Positions 12,716-29,600 are shown, counted from the stretch's first letter. The stretch: DNA of 64,000 nt from Tetrahymena thermophila SB210 (GCF_000189635.1 NW_002476145.1:1-64000), one strand, 5' to 3'. The notes: generated from the letters alone by a model not told the origin. Numbers and translations: made by a program.

Positions 12716-14390
12716 TCAATTTAAATACCTATTTTCAAATTATTGCATTTTTTCAACTATTTAGGAAGAGCTCTAACTAATCTGCTCATCTTATGAAGTA
12801 ATGCAGTTTTATACTACTTCAAAAATATTATTTTTGTATATTTGTGTTATAGTAAATTATGTAAGCTATTCTTCGAAATCCAGCTCAGAATACTAGATCA
12901 ATAAAAGTAGGCTCCATATGATTGGTCTTTGGACTTCTAAGCCATGGTAGAAGTTGTTAAAAGCTAATCTAAACACTTAAAATAATGAACAGTTGTTAAT
13001 GAAACTGTAAATATCTTCCAATAATTGAATTTTAAGTATTATGTTTCGGATTAGGTAGAGTATTTCGAGGGCTATTCCTAAGTTGCACCTTTGCAAATTA
13101 GTTATCAAAGATTTTAATATTTTTTTGTTAGAAGAAATAGAAATTGCGTAGTCTACTGAATCAGCAACTAAATTAGATAATATATAATAAGATTTTTCAG
13201 ATGTATAATTATCACTTGAATTGCAAAGGACAGCCAAATTTTTAACCAAATCTGATTCGAGATAAATACTTACAGCTTTGAATTACTTTTCAAGAACTTC
13301 ATTCAATACTTCGAGGACTCTCTAAATTACATTTTTGTTTTTCTTTTTATAAAAACGAATCAACTTTTATAGTTTTGCTATAAATTAAGAATTTGATGCC
13401 GCTTCTTATAAAAATAAACTTAAAATAGAATACTCGCATAAATTATTACAAACAATGCAGATTAATTCTGCATCATTTTAATTCTTTTCGACACTTGGAA
13501 GCCACTCAAAAAGAAGTTAAATACAATCTCTCTATCTTTACTCATTTTATACATCTATAAAGTACTATCCAATCAGCTTTAATAAAATGAACTATATCTA
13601 AAACGAAGATTACTTGTTTAATAAGATAATCCTAAAGTAATAGAACAAATTTGATTCAATAATATATTTTATTTGTTCTGGAAACGAATAAACACAATTA
13701 CACAAAATACTTGTTCCTGTCTAAACTATCTAAACATTTTAATGAGAAAGTAAACTTTCAAATAGTTCAATCTATCCTTCATCCTATATAATAATATTAA
13801 TTCAATAATCTTTAATGACTTAAGTAAAATTAAAACTTAAAAAAATAGAATGTAATTACGATAATCGCGAAAGGAAGATCTTAAGTGGTTGACATTTAAA
13901 ATAAAATATGACTTAAATTAAGTAGAATATTCTATATTTAGTTAGCATCCTGAAGTTGTTAACTAGAAAAACAAAATTATTTAAATAAACTGACAACTTG
14001 TGCTGCGTTTTTATTTGAACATTTCGAAATATATTTATTGCCCTATTTTAGCATTTTTTTAATATCAATTACTAATAAAAGAATGTCCATATTATTTTTT
14101 TTAGTCTCAAAATATTCCTAAAGCTGATTAAATTTATTTTAAATTAACTGGTATTCTTCATTCTCAATTTACTCAGTTAAAATGATGCTATCTTCTTACT
14201 GCTCCAATGATTATTGCTTAAAATGTGTAGATATTGTACTAAAGAATTCAACTTTATCAGAAGTACTCAATATCCTTTGTCTACTTCTCTCAAGCTAATT
14301 ATTTCTCTTCCTCTTTCTAATTTCTACATTAAATTATTCTTTTTTAATTGAAAACACTTCTCTCAATTCCTTTTCTTCAGCAAAACTCAT
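12716..14390 (-). CDS. Importin-alpha-like armadillo-repeat protein
   Basis: 532 residues in two exons with one intron at 13784-13859; the length closes in frame. Importin alpha carries proteins with nuclear localisation signals into the nucleus together with importin beta. Residues 1-45 hold a basic segment (EIRKRKRNNQLERSRQR) that fits the importin-beta-binding domain. From about residue 90 the protein is all helical, with armadillo-type repeats. A clear example is the DEGQIELFESLLSHQNVQ segment followed by QTGTSILCNCV, the counterpart of the importin-alpha pattern of a Gly turn plus LLSSP. Later repeats (YILSNLVADSV, ALEILYLIRNI) keep the hydrophobic spacing but lose most of the canonical Trp and Asn residues that bind localisation signals. 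It could therefore be a divergent importin alpha, as ciliates use several for their two nuclei, or another armadillo adaptor. TGA rc is at 12716-12718. Confidence 0.75.
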
Positions 14391-16573
14391 AGTGAGGTCT
14401 CAGTATAAAAAATTGTATTTTTTTTTATTTGATTATTTATTTATCAAAAATTTTTGATCAAATTAATATCTGTTAATTTCAGAAGTGTATTTAAATTGAA
14501 ATTCTAAAAATTATATGATAATCTTTAAATAACCCTTGCTAAACTATAATTCATGTTAGCTCAGATTTTAGCAAAGATAGTTGAAAAATTATAAAAAATA
14601 GATATATTTTTAAATGTAAGAAAAGGAATAACCAAATAATTTATTTTTAAAACATTTCAAAATTTATTTTCCAGAATTGTTTTAATTGTATTTAAAATTT
14701 TAATAAAAAAGAAAAAATAAAAATAATGTGACATTAATTTTTTAGTTGTTTGCCATTAAATAATTATTTTTATTAAATGAAAATAATTTCAAAACAAAAA
14801 TTATTAAACTAAATAAATAACTCATTTATTTTTTAATTGCAATATAAATTTACTTCTTTAAATTCAAAAAGGAAACTATCACAACTCACTTTAAAACTAA
14901 TAATAATTAATTCAAAATCTTTTGATAATTTATGATTTTAAGTAAATGGTTAAGGTTTTATTATTCAATTTATGATTAATTAGAGTATGAATATAAAATT
15001 TCTTTAAAAAGTTCAAAAAAGAAAATAAATGGCTCAAATAAAATAAGTTATGACAATTAATAAATTAATTTATTTTAATTTTATATTTTTATTTATTAAT
15101 AACTTTTTTTTACGTTATATTTAATTCATGAAAAGCAGTAAATTTAACTAACCAATATTTATTTTTCTATTTGATAGATAATATTCGTCTGATTTTGACA
15201 AGTACATATGTATTTAAATACTAAAAAGTAATAATTATTATGATATATAGTAAGCTTTTTTTTCGCAAGAAGTAAGCAAGATAAGATAATATAAATCTTT
15301 TTTAAAAATAAAAGTTTTAGTTTGTATAATTATTTGGGATATGTTGCTTCCTTTAAATTTGCAGAAACTTAATTTAGTTTGGAGAGATAAATTATTAATA
15401 ATATAGAAAGTTAGAACTTATTAATTTTTCTTTTAAGATTTCTCTATATCTAATTTTAAAAGTAATTAAAAATAATTGAGTGAAAATTTAGAGTTCCTTA
15501 CAGTTCAAAATATTATTTGTAAATTTTTATAATATATTTTTGCAATAGTTTTTTATTAATAAATTTTAATTTAAAGCTGAATCAAATAATCAGATTTTTT
15601 CAATTTATTAGTAAAAACATTTTTTTCCACAAAACTAATCTGAAAAATTCTTACTTACTTACTTCTAAATAAATATGTAAAATTTTTTAGATTTAATAAG
15701 TCGATTTTGCTAAAAATATAAAAATCTTCATTTTTAGTTAACTATTCGAAAGAAAGTTATAGAGGTTTTAAGATATTTACATCCATTAGCAAAAAATTAA
15801 AATTTACACAAAATCATAATCATCGTTCTAACATATGTATAGTATAATAAATTCTTAAGACTACTTGAAGCAATATTTATGAATTATTAGCCAGCGGTGG
15901 ATACGTTGCTAAAAAATTGAGATAACTATAATTTTTTTTTTTGGCTATAATGAAAAAATTTATATTTGTGTACTCTTCAACAGAAATAATTTATGAGCCA
16001 AATTTAATTTTTAGAAACCAATTATGGTTAAAATATGTTTTTATCTATATCAATTATTTTTTATTTAAATTTGCTGATTATTTGCTTGGAGCTAAATTAC
16101 AATTGTTTCTTACTTTTTTTCTTCTTCTAAAACATTAAGAAATGAAAAAACTGTTATTTTTTTGAAATAAAATAATCATTTAAAATAAATTTTATTAAAT
16201 TTTTTATTTTAGATTTAAGGCAACATTCAAAATTATATTTTTTTTTCAAATTTATCATAGAAATGAAAAAGACATACAAATAAAATTGTTGATGCTTTTT
16301 ACTGACTTATAGTCAGAAGAACAGTTATACCACAAATTTTACATAGTTTTGATAGAAAATAATTAAATATGTGTAAACAAAATAAAAATAGAGGTTCACT
16401 CGCTTTTAGTATTTCACCAAATAAATAGCTTTCAGTTTATATAAAAGTAATCGCAAAAAGAATGGTATAGAGAATATTTGTTTGTTGTGATCAATAAAAG
16501 TATAATAAAATTTTTTAATTAATACTTTCAATAAACTCGTTAATTAAATTAAAAATTAGCTTAAGTAATCTTC
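14391..16573. other. Divergent intergenic region
   Basis: About 2.2 kb of AT-rich DNA between two divergent genes. A small frame at 15941-16138 (+) is hydrophobic and low complexity with no supporting features. A locally GC-richer patch (AGCGGTGGATACGTTGC, about 15892-15911) precedes an 11-12 nt T run at about 15930. It might be a Pol III transcript, but no known RNA was recognised. Confidence 0.4.
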
Positions 16574-18817
<2,244 letters not shown>

Positions 18818-20882
18818 CTAAGTTAATATTTATGATTAAAATTATTTGTAGCTAGGCTCAAATTAATTGCTTACATTTGAAAACTCAATAAAAGAATTTA
18901 ATTTAATTTTCCACTTATAAAAAATTATAAATAAGAAAAAAACAAAAACAATTTTCCATAACTTGAAATTAATTGATAGAAATAATTAATTAATTATTTT
19001 AGACATATTATTGTTAATTAATCAATTTCTTAGTGAATATATTAATTAACTATAAACTCATAAACCAAAATTTTCCTTACCAAATTATCAAATCAACTAT
19101 TTATATAAATATACATATGATTTAATTATCTTGTACAAATTTATTTACAAATATATTATTGTTAAAATATACAAATAATAATCAATTACAAAAATTTTCT
19201 ATATATTATAACCATTAAAAATCTAAATCATATTTAATTACTTATTTGATTATCATTTACTTTAAAAGCAATTTTAAATTTTATTTACTTTATTTATCAT
19301 TTTATTCTTTTTTATCTTTTTAATTTGGATTATGAATTTTATGATTAACTATTTATTACCCATCCAATAATTATGGAAACCAAATCAAAAATCATTAAAT
19401 ACAATGACTCTCTTTAAAATTTTTATATATTATTATAGTGCTCGTTTCAATAATTAAATTAATAACTTCTTTATACTACAACTCTCTGTTTATGTCAATT
19501 AAAAATTAAAAATTCATAAAAAAATATTGACAAAATTGCAAAATTAATTATTAATTTTTATTTTAAAAACAGAAGATATTTTTTTGATCTGCTTTTTATG
19601 ATTTTTTTATTCATTATTTTTATTATTTTTGTTTTGAATGCTTAACATAATTTTCTGCATATTAATTGATTATTTAATTAAGAAAAAGAATAATATATAA
19701 AAAATTAAACAAAAATTTACTGCAAATTTTCAAAAATAAAATAATATAAATTTATTTAATATTAAAAGTATTTAACAGTTTGGTTTTTTGTTTTTATTAT
19801 ATCTTTCATTAAGCTGAAGAAAAATAATTAACATATTTAATTTAAATTAGATAATTATAATTAATTTATAAAAAAATACATAGATTTTTAATTAAAAGTT
19901 CTAAGATTATTTTTTTATAGCAAAATGCTTTGTTTTCTTTTGTTTATAGTGAGATTAAGACTATGTTAATACTAGAACCTTTTATCATATCTTTTTGTAA
20001 TTATAATTATTTGATTTCTTAAATGTTTAAACTTTTATTAGAATCAGAAATTTTTAGAGCTTAACCATAATTATTAATTAATGGATAATATTTAATCGTA
20101 ATGTATTTCCTAGTAAGGGTCTACATATGTAGTATTGCATATTATTTTTTAACTGATAGTAGAATAATTTTTCAATATTTTTACGGATTACATATTTTTT
20201 AATATAAGCACACAGCTAAAAAAATTAAAAGAGAGAAATTTACTTATTTAATTTAAAGAATTTTTATTTATTTACTCTTTTTAGAAAATAGCACTTACTG
20301 AAAAGAACTAGTACAATTGTCGATTAAATCATTATGAATAATAAATTACTGTGCTTCTCAAAGTAACAAACAAATCAAAGATTTTTAATACAAAAGTTCA
20401 GAAATAATAACAAATTAAATTGAATTCGTATTCTTAAAATAATTCATAAAACATTTTTTTTGGAATAATTTATTTGATAAATTTAAAATAAAATTTGTTT
20501 CATAATATTAAAAATAAGTGTGAAATAATCACAAATAATGATTTATATCCCTTACAACATGTGGAAATAATATAAAGTTAAGTAAAGGGGGATACATTCC
20601 ATTTATAGTTAATGTTAAGCTTAAATATCTAGTATGATCTTATTCTAAAACTATATATGAAAGTATTTAGATATTTAAATTAATTAGTTAGTTAAGCATT
20701 AAAAAAAAATGGTTCTACTATTTATCTACCTGCCTACCTATTTTTATTTCTTACTATTTATCATAAGAATGAATGATCATCTTAGTTTTAAATATCCCCT
20801 TCCAACTCTATGTATTTTTTATAATTAATTATTTAAAAATAAATTAATTAAATTATTTTAGAGTTTAGCAATTTATTAAAAT
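18818..20882. other. Intergenic region
   Basis: About 2.1 kb of very AT-rich DNA, made mostly of A/T homopolymer runs and TTAATTAA-like words. No open frame with coding composition, RNA gene or repeat family was seen. Its 3' part must hold the promoter of the acid phosphatase gene. Confidence 0.5.
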
Positions 20883-22328
20883 ATGTCTAACTTGTTAAAG
20901 ACTATTGTTATCTTACTTGCAATAACCACTGCAGTTTATTGTACAGTAGATGAATATGATCGCATGAAAAAAAGTACTCTTAAGCTTGTTGTTTAAATCT
21001 ACAGACATGGTGCTAGATATCCTATTTATGATAAGACTTATGATGCAGCGGAATAAAAGAAAATGAATGGTGAACTCACTCCTGTTGGTATACGTTAACA
21101 ATTTGAACTTGGTAGAAAGTTAAGAGCCGAATATATTACTTCTTCTAGAGCATTTTTATCAACTAGCTACAATCCTCAAGAGTTGTATGTTAGATCAACA
21201 GATGTTACTAGGTATTTATTTATTTACTAAATTTTAATTAATTTATAAAATTCATTTTATTTAAAATAATTTTTAAAAAGAACACTTATGTCTGCTGAAA
21301 GTCAATTAGCTGGTTTATATCCATACGGCACTGGTCCTAAAATCCCTACTTAAGTTTAAGGATATTCTGCAGATTAAAAAAAGCAAATTTTAGATGCACC
21401 TTACAAATTCTTTGACTAAAGTATTAGTTAGGATATGACTGATGATGCTAATGCAATTCCTAATGGCTATTAACCTATTCCCATTCATACAATTAGTTAA
21501 AATTAAGATAAACTTCTTTTGGGTATGAGTTATGGTTGTCCTAACTCTTAAAAGTGGACTGCTTAAAACAAATAGAGTGATGAATGGAAAAGAATTAACA
21601 AAGAGTTAAGTGACACTATCTCTAAGTTTGCTAAAATTATGATAAAAGATGAAACTTAGCTTGCCTCTTTTGACTTAACAAGCTTACAATAAAATATGGA
21701 TACTCTCATTAGTGATTATTTCTAAGGAAGAGATATTCCTACTGAGATGAAGGATAAAGATTTCTGGGAAAAAATTGAATAGTTACTCTACTTAGAAATC
21801 CATTTAGAATTATTAAAGACAAAGCAATAAAAGCAAGTATCTATTACACCATTCTTCAATTCTTTGATTGGTTACTTTGAAAAGAAGTTGAACAACACAG
21901 CTCCTTACAAGTGGTACATGCACTCTGCTCACGACACCACTACTTCTATGATATTAGTTGGTATGAATTTAACTAGTTGGGAGTGTATGGAACGTTATCA
22001 CACTAACTAATTATAAAAAGATGAAGTCTGTATCTACCAACCTACTACATATGCCACTAATCTTATGTACGAGCTTAGAGAAGATCCTGATACCCATCAA
22101 AATTTTGTCATGTTTTCCATGAATGGATAGTACTTGCCCATATGTGATTAAACATCTAAATACTGTGACTACGAAGAATTTAAGAGAAGAATTGCTTAAT
22201 AAGTTGTACCTGATTTTGATCAGTAATGTGGATTTATTGAGGCTAAAGCTGCAGAAGTTTAATAATACACCTTCTCTTCTAGTTTAACTTTTATAAGCAT
22301 TAGTTTACTTCTTTTATCTTTACTTTGA
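20883..22328 (+). CDS. Histidine acid phosphatase, secreted or lysosomal
   Basis: 458 residues in two exons (intron 21212-21280), with TGA at 22326-22328. Histidine acid phosphatases hydrolyse phosphate monoesters through a phosphohistidine intermediate, usually in lysosomes or outside the cell. Residues 1-20 are a signal peptide (LLKTIVILLAITTAVYC). The nucleophile motif RHGARYP sits near residue 43, and the downstream VRSTDVTRT carries the second conserved Arg. The proton-donor HD motif appears as HSAHDTT near residue 345. Paired cysteines in the C-terminal third fit disulfides. The last 18 residues are hydrophobic (SLTFISISLLLLSLL) and end at the stop, as in a GPI-anchor signal. The length matches the family. 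The intron splits the codon inside TDVTRT, which restores the motif exactly and supports the model. Confidence 0.92.
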
Positions 22329-23622
22329 TTATTATAAATATCAATCCTAATTTATTTGTATTTGTAAATATATTTAGTTTTTGTTTTAAATTTATCTCAG
22401 ATTTAATTGGCAAACAAACTTGTTTTTAATTTAATCAAATTTTTAACTTATCTAATAATCTCCTCTAACTATATCACCCATTAATAAATAAATTAAATTT
22501 TTATGATTTTTTGTTCCCTTTTTTTTCAAATTTACTTACTTATTTAACCTATAAAATAAAAATAAAATGAATGAACTATTATCACTGTATTTCCTCGGAT
22601 TGGTTTTAAATCATTCATAATATATTGGTGAGGAGTTTTTTATAATAATACATGAAAAATTAATATTTCTCGTAATGATTCAAACAATAGTTTTGAGGAA
22701 TTAAGGTTATTATTATTTACTCAAAATTAAATAGTTAAAGCGCATTAAAAATACTTTGTTAATTAAATTAAAAATTTAAATTATTTAATATTTATTAAAA
22801 ACATTATCCTATTTAACTAAAGAAAAGATATTATGAACTTTATTTTAGTAAAAATTATGAATTAGTATTATAAATAAATTTATAATAGAATCTTTCATAA
22901 CGAACAATCTAAACAGAATATATTTTAAAATATTTTAATCAAAAAATGATTTTAAAATTTAGAATATTTAGAACATTTCAAAATATTTTAATATTCTCAT
23001 TCTAATTAACAATTAGAAATATTCTGTGATTTTTGTAAATAATTTTATTCCTTACTTATTTTTTTAATAAAAAAAAATTGAATTAAAAAAATTTCTTTTA
23101 TTTATCTTAAAATTTAAGAATGTTATATGATTGTGATAAACTTCTTTGTTTTATAATCAATTTTATAAAGCTTTGAATTGATATTTCATAAAAACATATT
23201 TAAATTAAATTCTTTGTATACAAATATTCAAATTCATAATTTGATTTTAATTATTGAATATTAATATTAAAATATGCTTAAAAAATAAAATCATTCGAAT
23301 TTTGAGATTTTAAACAAACACATTTCTAACTAAAAAATGACATAATAAATTTAAAAAAAATAATTTATTAAATTAAGTATTTACCATTAAATGTAATTTA
23401 ATAATATATGTAATATGCATTTCTCAAATTCATGTGTACATAAATTATAGAAGAACTAAAAAACATGTAAAAATTAATTAATTACTTTTTTTTCAATGTT
23501 TTTTATAATTGGAAAAATATTGATTGGGACTTTACTATTTGAGTTTGTAGAAGTTATTATAGATATTTTGGTAAATTAAAGGATATATTAATAAAATATT
23601 GATTGTATTATACTAAATAAAT
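22329..23622. other. Intergenic region before the array
   Basis: About 1.3 kb of AT-rich DNA with several TTAAAATATTTTA-type inverted words near 22920-22995. No coding frame or RNA gene was recognised. The 3' part should contain the promoter of paralogue A. Confidence 0.45.
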
Positions 23623-26600
23623 ATGGATAAATAAAATCGTAGTAAGAAATTTGATAAATAATCAGTTTTTCTAAAAAGCCTCCTTAATTACTTAATAGCA
23701 TTTTTTATTTTTACTTGCCATGCTGAATGCTAATATAATAACCTTAGTTAACCTTATCTAATATTTAATAAAAATGAATAACAAATTATGTATAATAAAT
23801 GCACAAAAAATGAAAATTATTAAAAAAACAACTACAGCAGAATGCTGTTATAAGATGAATTAAATTCTATAGTTTATGTAAATCCACTTAAAAAAGAAAT
23901 GTACCCAGAACCTTTTTAATAAGTAACTTTATTCATGTATTTTTGAAATAATAATAATTAACAAAATTCATTTTTCATTATGCCTTTAAGATTGTCTTTT
24001 AATTTTCTTTCATTCACAAAAGGATACAATATAAAAAGGATCAGAAGAGCCTACAACAATATTTATGGTGGTAAGAAAATATTTATCATATTTTAACATC
24101 AAAATTGATTTTTCTAATGCAAACAGCCAAAATCAAGCACTGTTGATATCATTTTCGATTTAAGGCATGTCTAAAATCAAATATAAAAGTCTATAAGCTT
24201 TAGCTATGGCAAAGACTGGGATGTAATTATTTGAAAATACTAAAATTAATTTTTTTTGTTTGAATCACTTACTTATTTTATATAAATATTAAAATATTTT
24301 TATTCATTTTTTGCTTAAGAAGAATTGATTGATGCAGGAAATAATATTTTAAAAACCTAAAATTCAAAAATGAAATAGATAGATAAATAAATAAATAAAA
24401 TTGATAATACCCAATTAACTAACTAAATGACTAACTTAATAACTAAATTACTAATTTTGTTTATATCCAATTAAAATTAATTTAAAGATAGAATATACAG
24501 ATACAATAAATATATTAATTAATAAATAATATTGCCAACAGATTGCGATTTCTACAAGCTAGAGTTTCACTTTAGGTAATTGGACACAGGACTTTGAATC
24601 AAATAAAATTGATCTACCTGAATCATTTTTAAACAGCACGAATTAAAAAACAGATAGTCATAAATTTGTTTTATTTGCTTATGAGGATATGCATCTCATG
24701 ATATTCATAAGAATTCTTAAAATAAAATTCAGTTCTTTAAGTTCTTTATTTATTTAAACCACAAGTGTTCATATCTAAACTCCATATCGAGCTTCTATGA
24801 AAAGTGGACTGATATTTCCTTTCATATTGTGGAGTAATTCTCCTGTAAATTTACCTTTAAATTTACCTGAAATGGTCAATCCGAATTAAGATTATCCTTT
24901 AAGCATAGTTTCATACACTACTGCAAATCCTTCTTAGCATAATCATCCAATAAACCTGACTCAATCTTCAGCATATACATATTACATAAATAATGATAGA
25001 TATTGGAAGAACTTGCATTAACTGGTTATACCTTACCTGCCCTATTTTACTAATTGTAAAAATTATGGATAATTCATTTATCTTCATTAAATTATAGAAA
25101 ACCATGAGTTATGCCATCTTGTTGACCCAAAGGATACTGAGCCTATTAAATAAATTAGTTTTTAATAGGAACCTGTTTCTGATTAATGTGAAGATTTAAA
25201 ATTTGAATGCATAATGGATGATGCATTTTATTCTTCTAATGCCCTTCCAAAGTTATACTAATTACCAAAAAATACTAATCTATTTTATATGTCTGCTAAT
25301 CCTGTTGACATTTAAGATATCTCTGTTGATGGGCTTTCGTTCAAAAAGAGTGAATTAATCCCGGTTGTTTCTTTAAATTAAGTTCCTGCAAATTATCTAC
25401 CAGCAAGTATTGAGCTCGCTATTAATTATTACTAAGTTGATAAATACCATAAAAAGATAATCAAATGTGAAATGGAGTTTAAGTCTCTTATAAATAAAGA
25501 GACACTATCTTAATAATCTAATTTCACATATGAATTGCGTTTTTCATTCCATTCTATGAGCCATGCTGAATTAGCTATTGCTTTTGCCTTAGATTATCCT
25601 ATCTACTTGATTCTTTCTTGCATAATAGGTTTATTCAGTATTGCAATGATTTGTATATATTTTGCCTTCTACAAGATTGGAAATTTGTAAATACTAAAAA
25701 AATTTAATCAATTTATCAAAATTAAATCAATAAAATCTTATTTATAAATTTTAAAATAATCAACCAATTAATTAACATTAATGATAAGGTATTTTTATTA
25801 AGCTTAAAATGATTATTTTTTAAATAAAAAAAAGTTTAACAAGAAGAAAAATAAAGACCTCGTCAAATTATTTCTTTCTTTCTTTTCATGGATTGAAAGA
25901 ATTATTTCAAGAAGTTTATTATCATTTAACACTTTACCCGCCAATAATAAAGGGAATAGTTATATCATTTTTCCCTAAAATAATATTATTCACTATTTTA
26001 TCTGTCTTGATGATTGGGACTTTTTGGGGATACACTATTATTGGCTGCAGTAGTTTAACTGATGATTATTTATGCGAGAATTCTCTTTTTGAAATTTTAT
26101 TTGTAAATTTTATCATTTGTTGATGGGAAATAAATAGATTTGTAATATTTATCAAAATAAATAAAAAGTAAGAAAATATTGCACAGGAAACAAGAAGAGG
26201 TAGGCTAGGAATAAGTTTAGTTGTTATTGGATTTTACATATGTGTTAGAATGGCAATAGTTTTTATTCCAGATACATAAGAAGATAAAATATAAGAAGAG
26301 GTTACTAAATTCACAAAGAAAAATCCTGAATTTCGATACAATATAATTTCGATATTAAAATTTCTTTCAGATGAGCCTAAGCTTTTGAAAAGCGAATCTT
26401 ATGATGGAAATATATGGAGAGATAAAGTTTGGAGCAGAGGATTGTTTATATTTATAACAATACTGGTACTAGTTTTAATGGTTATTATTTTATACCTATC
26501 TTTCTCTGTTTACTATGCTACAAATATTTGGATGTTTATATTTATACTCAAAATAACATAAATTATTATTGAAGAGGGTCTCAAAGTTTATGTAGAAAAT

Positions 26601-29600
26601 GAGCTCTTGCTAGGGAGTTTAAGTTGTGTTATGAGTAAATTATCAAAAGATTAATTCAATATATTATCATTCATTTTTAAAAAAAAGCTATGATAAACAC
26701 AATATCTGGATTAGGAGCAGAAAATTACTTTGCTTATCTAGTAAATGTTTTCGTTGCTCTTGGAATTATGTGTTTCGAAAAAGTGAGTTAAGTGTTGATA
26801 GTAAAATAAATATCTCGAAGTTTATTCAAAGCATCAAAAATATTGAATAAATGGATAGAGAAGTAAATAATTGAACTATTTGAAATATCAAAAAAATAAT
26901 AATTATTTATTTTTCTTCAGACAATTTATCACAAATGATAATGAAGAAACAGAAGAAAATGATGAAGAAGATGAAACAAATGATATAAATAGTTAATAAG
27001 AAAAAGAAGAATTTCATTTTAAGAAATAGGAAAATATAAGAGATGGTATATTCATTATTTTATTTTATTTTATTTGTATAACCCTTTTTTTTTAGATATT
27101 AGTGAAATTGTCCTAACAGAGATTTATGAGGAGAGTTTTGGTTCCATTGAAGATGATGGTAAACTATTTGTTAAATTATTTTTTGTGGTTTAATTATTTA
27201 AAAAATTTATAAATAAAAATTAAAACAAAGATTAGTTAAATTTATTTACCAAAATTTAAAATATAGAAGCTGAAACAGTTGAAGTAAAAAGGCAAAGCTT
27301 GTAAATAATAAACTCAATTGGTGATGTTTATCAAGATAAGTTAATTGAGATCAATAAATAATAATAATTAACATCTAAAGTAAGAAGTTATAGCAGCAAT
27401 AGTGTGGAGTGTAATAGTGATCAATTATAGGATTAGTTTGAGATCTTATTTTAGCACATTTTCGATAAAAAGTTTATGAAAAATTATAAAAGGAAAGAAA
27501 GATAAGAAAGCTTAACAGAAGACGAGGATTAGCAAACTTAAAAACAAAAAAATTTAGAAAAAGAAGAAAAAAACAAGTAAGTTAAAGTTTTCACAGACTT
27601 TTGCTACAAATCTCTGAATATCTTAGAACTTGTAAATTAAAACTAAATTTCTTTCTTTCTTACTTTAAGAATTTTGCTATTAAAATATTTTTAATAAATA
27701 AATAAATAAGCCCATTCAAACAGCTTTTCTTTGGTTGTTTTATGATTCTAATTAAATATTTACTAAGTGGAATATCACAAAAGAAGGTCTTGTATTTTAT
27801 TTTCTTTTCTCTATATTTGCTATCCCTTTTCAAATATGTGTAGATATTCTTTTCATCAAAACTGTTGAATAATATCACGGGGTTTGTATTAAAGATTATG
27901 TAAAATCAGTAAAAGAAAGATATATAAATAGAAAATTTAACTGGAAAGCAGATGATACCTCTGATGCCTTAAACTACCTTGAAAAAGAATACTAATATAT
28001 TGATGCTTGGTGCTTTTCCTCTTAGCTTTTCTTTTGTTACTGTATATTCTTGGCTGGTAACTCTAAGATATTTAAAATGTTTCTATTTAAGCTATTGATT
28101 TATTTTTTTTATTTTAATTAAAGGTTCTATAAGCATTGTTTAAGGTGCAATTACAATAATAAATAATCAATATAATTTTTTAGGAGATTAAAAGCTTACT
28201 ATTATAATCATAATATGGGTGGTATTTTGCTTTTTAGTTGAAAGACTATGCTTTTTTTTTTATGAACATTCATAAATATGGAAGAAAGATTAAAAATTTA
28301 CAAAAAAGATACCTAAAACTGAAGAAGAAATAAGTTTAAAATAATAAGCACATGAATAGATTTTATCAATTTAAAATTTTAATTCCCCGAACATAACTAG
28401 ATAATTACATAATCAAAATACTTTTAGAAGGTAAGAAAAAATTGAAATGGATTTATCGCCTTTGCAGGTTAATTCAAATAAAGAGCCTATGACACCAAAT
28501 CAAATTCTATCAAATATTGATCCAAATAAATTGAAATACCAAAATACTTTTTTTGCTTAAAAAAGCCCATTTTAGTTCGCAAGGTAGACTTCATCAAGAG
28601 AAAATTTTAACAAAAAAAGTGATGATAGACTGTTCACTTTTAATTAAGGCGTTTTAAGTTAATCTTAATTCCAAACTAAATAATCAATCCTAGCTAATCA
28701 ATATACAAGAAAATTTTCTACATTTAACAAGAACACTATTAACAGTAATCCTACAATTTAAAAGTTTTTTAAAAGATATGAACAAAATTTATATGATGAA
28801 GAACTTGAATACGAAGATTTCTTTAAAGAAACGGCTAAAGAGATTAATAAAAATATATATTTAAAAATGTATCTTGACAGAGAGGTAGAAAATGCTTATG
28901 AGCAAAGTATTCTAGTCCATTCCTTTATCTTAGAAAATCTCTCAGAATAAAAAATGCAAACGTATTTTTAATATTTAAAATTTGTTTAATTAATAAATTA
29001 AAATTTATATTTTAGAAGTCCTTTGGCTGATTTGACAAATTTAGTAATACAGAAATTTAAATACTCTCAAAATAGTGATTAAAAAAGATTTTAGTGGGAA
29101 TCTTACAAAAAAAATTTCAAAAAAGTTAAGAAATACAAAGAGCGTGTTCAAAAGTTATCAGAAAAGAAAATTCACCTTTTAAATCACGAATACAAAGATG
29201 AAAAGTTTCTTCAAAAATTTATTAAAAGAAATTAAATTTGGATAAGAAAAAATATTAATATTATGTTTGATGACCTAATAAAAGGAGTGTCTCAATCCTA
29301 GCTTCCATTGTATTAAATTAAAATATTTTCCTTTTAAAAGTTCATTTATTTATTCAATTTTTTTTAATTTAAAGACTGAGAAATCATATTTTAGAAGGTT
29401 TTAATCAAATATATGGAGATATAAAATAAGGTTCAGATAATTAAGTAAAATCTATAGTTTAGGATTAAATAACTAAATAGGAAGCTTAAAAGTATATTGG
29501 AACTTATGTACACTATATTTTAAGATATTGGAGATAAAGATCAACTAATTTATAAATTGCTTAAAATGTAGTTGGTGGATATTTGCTAAAAACTAATAAT

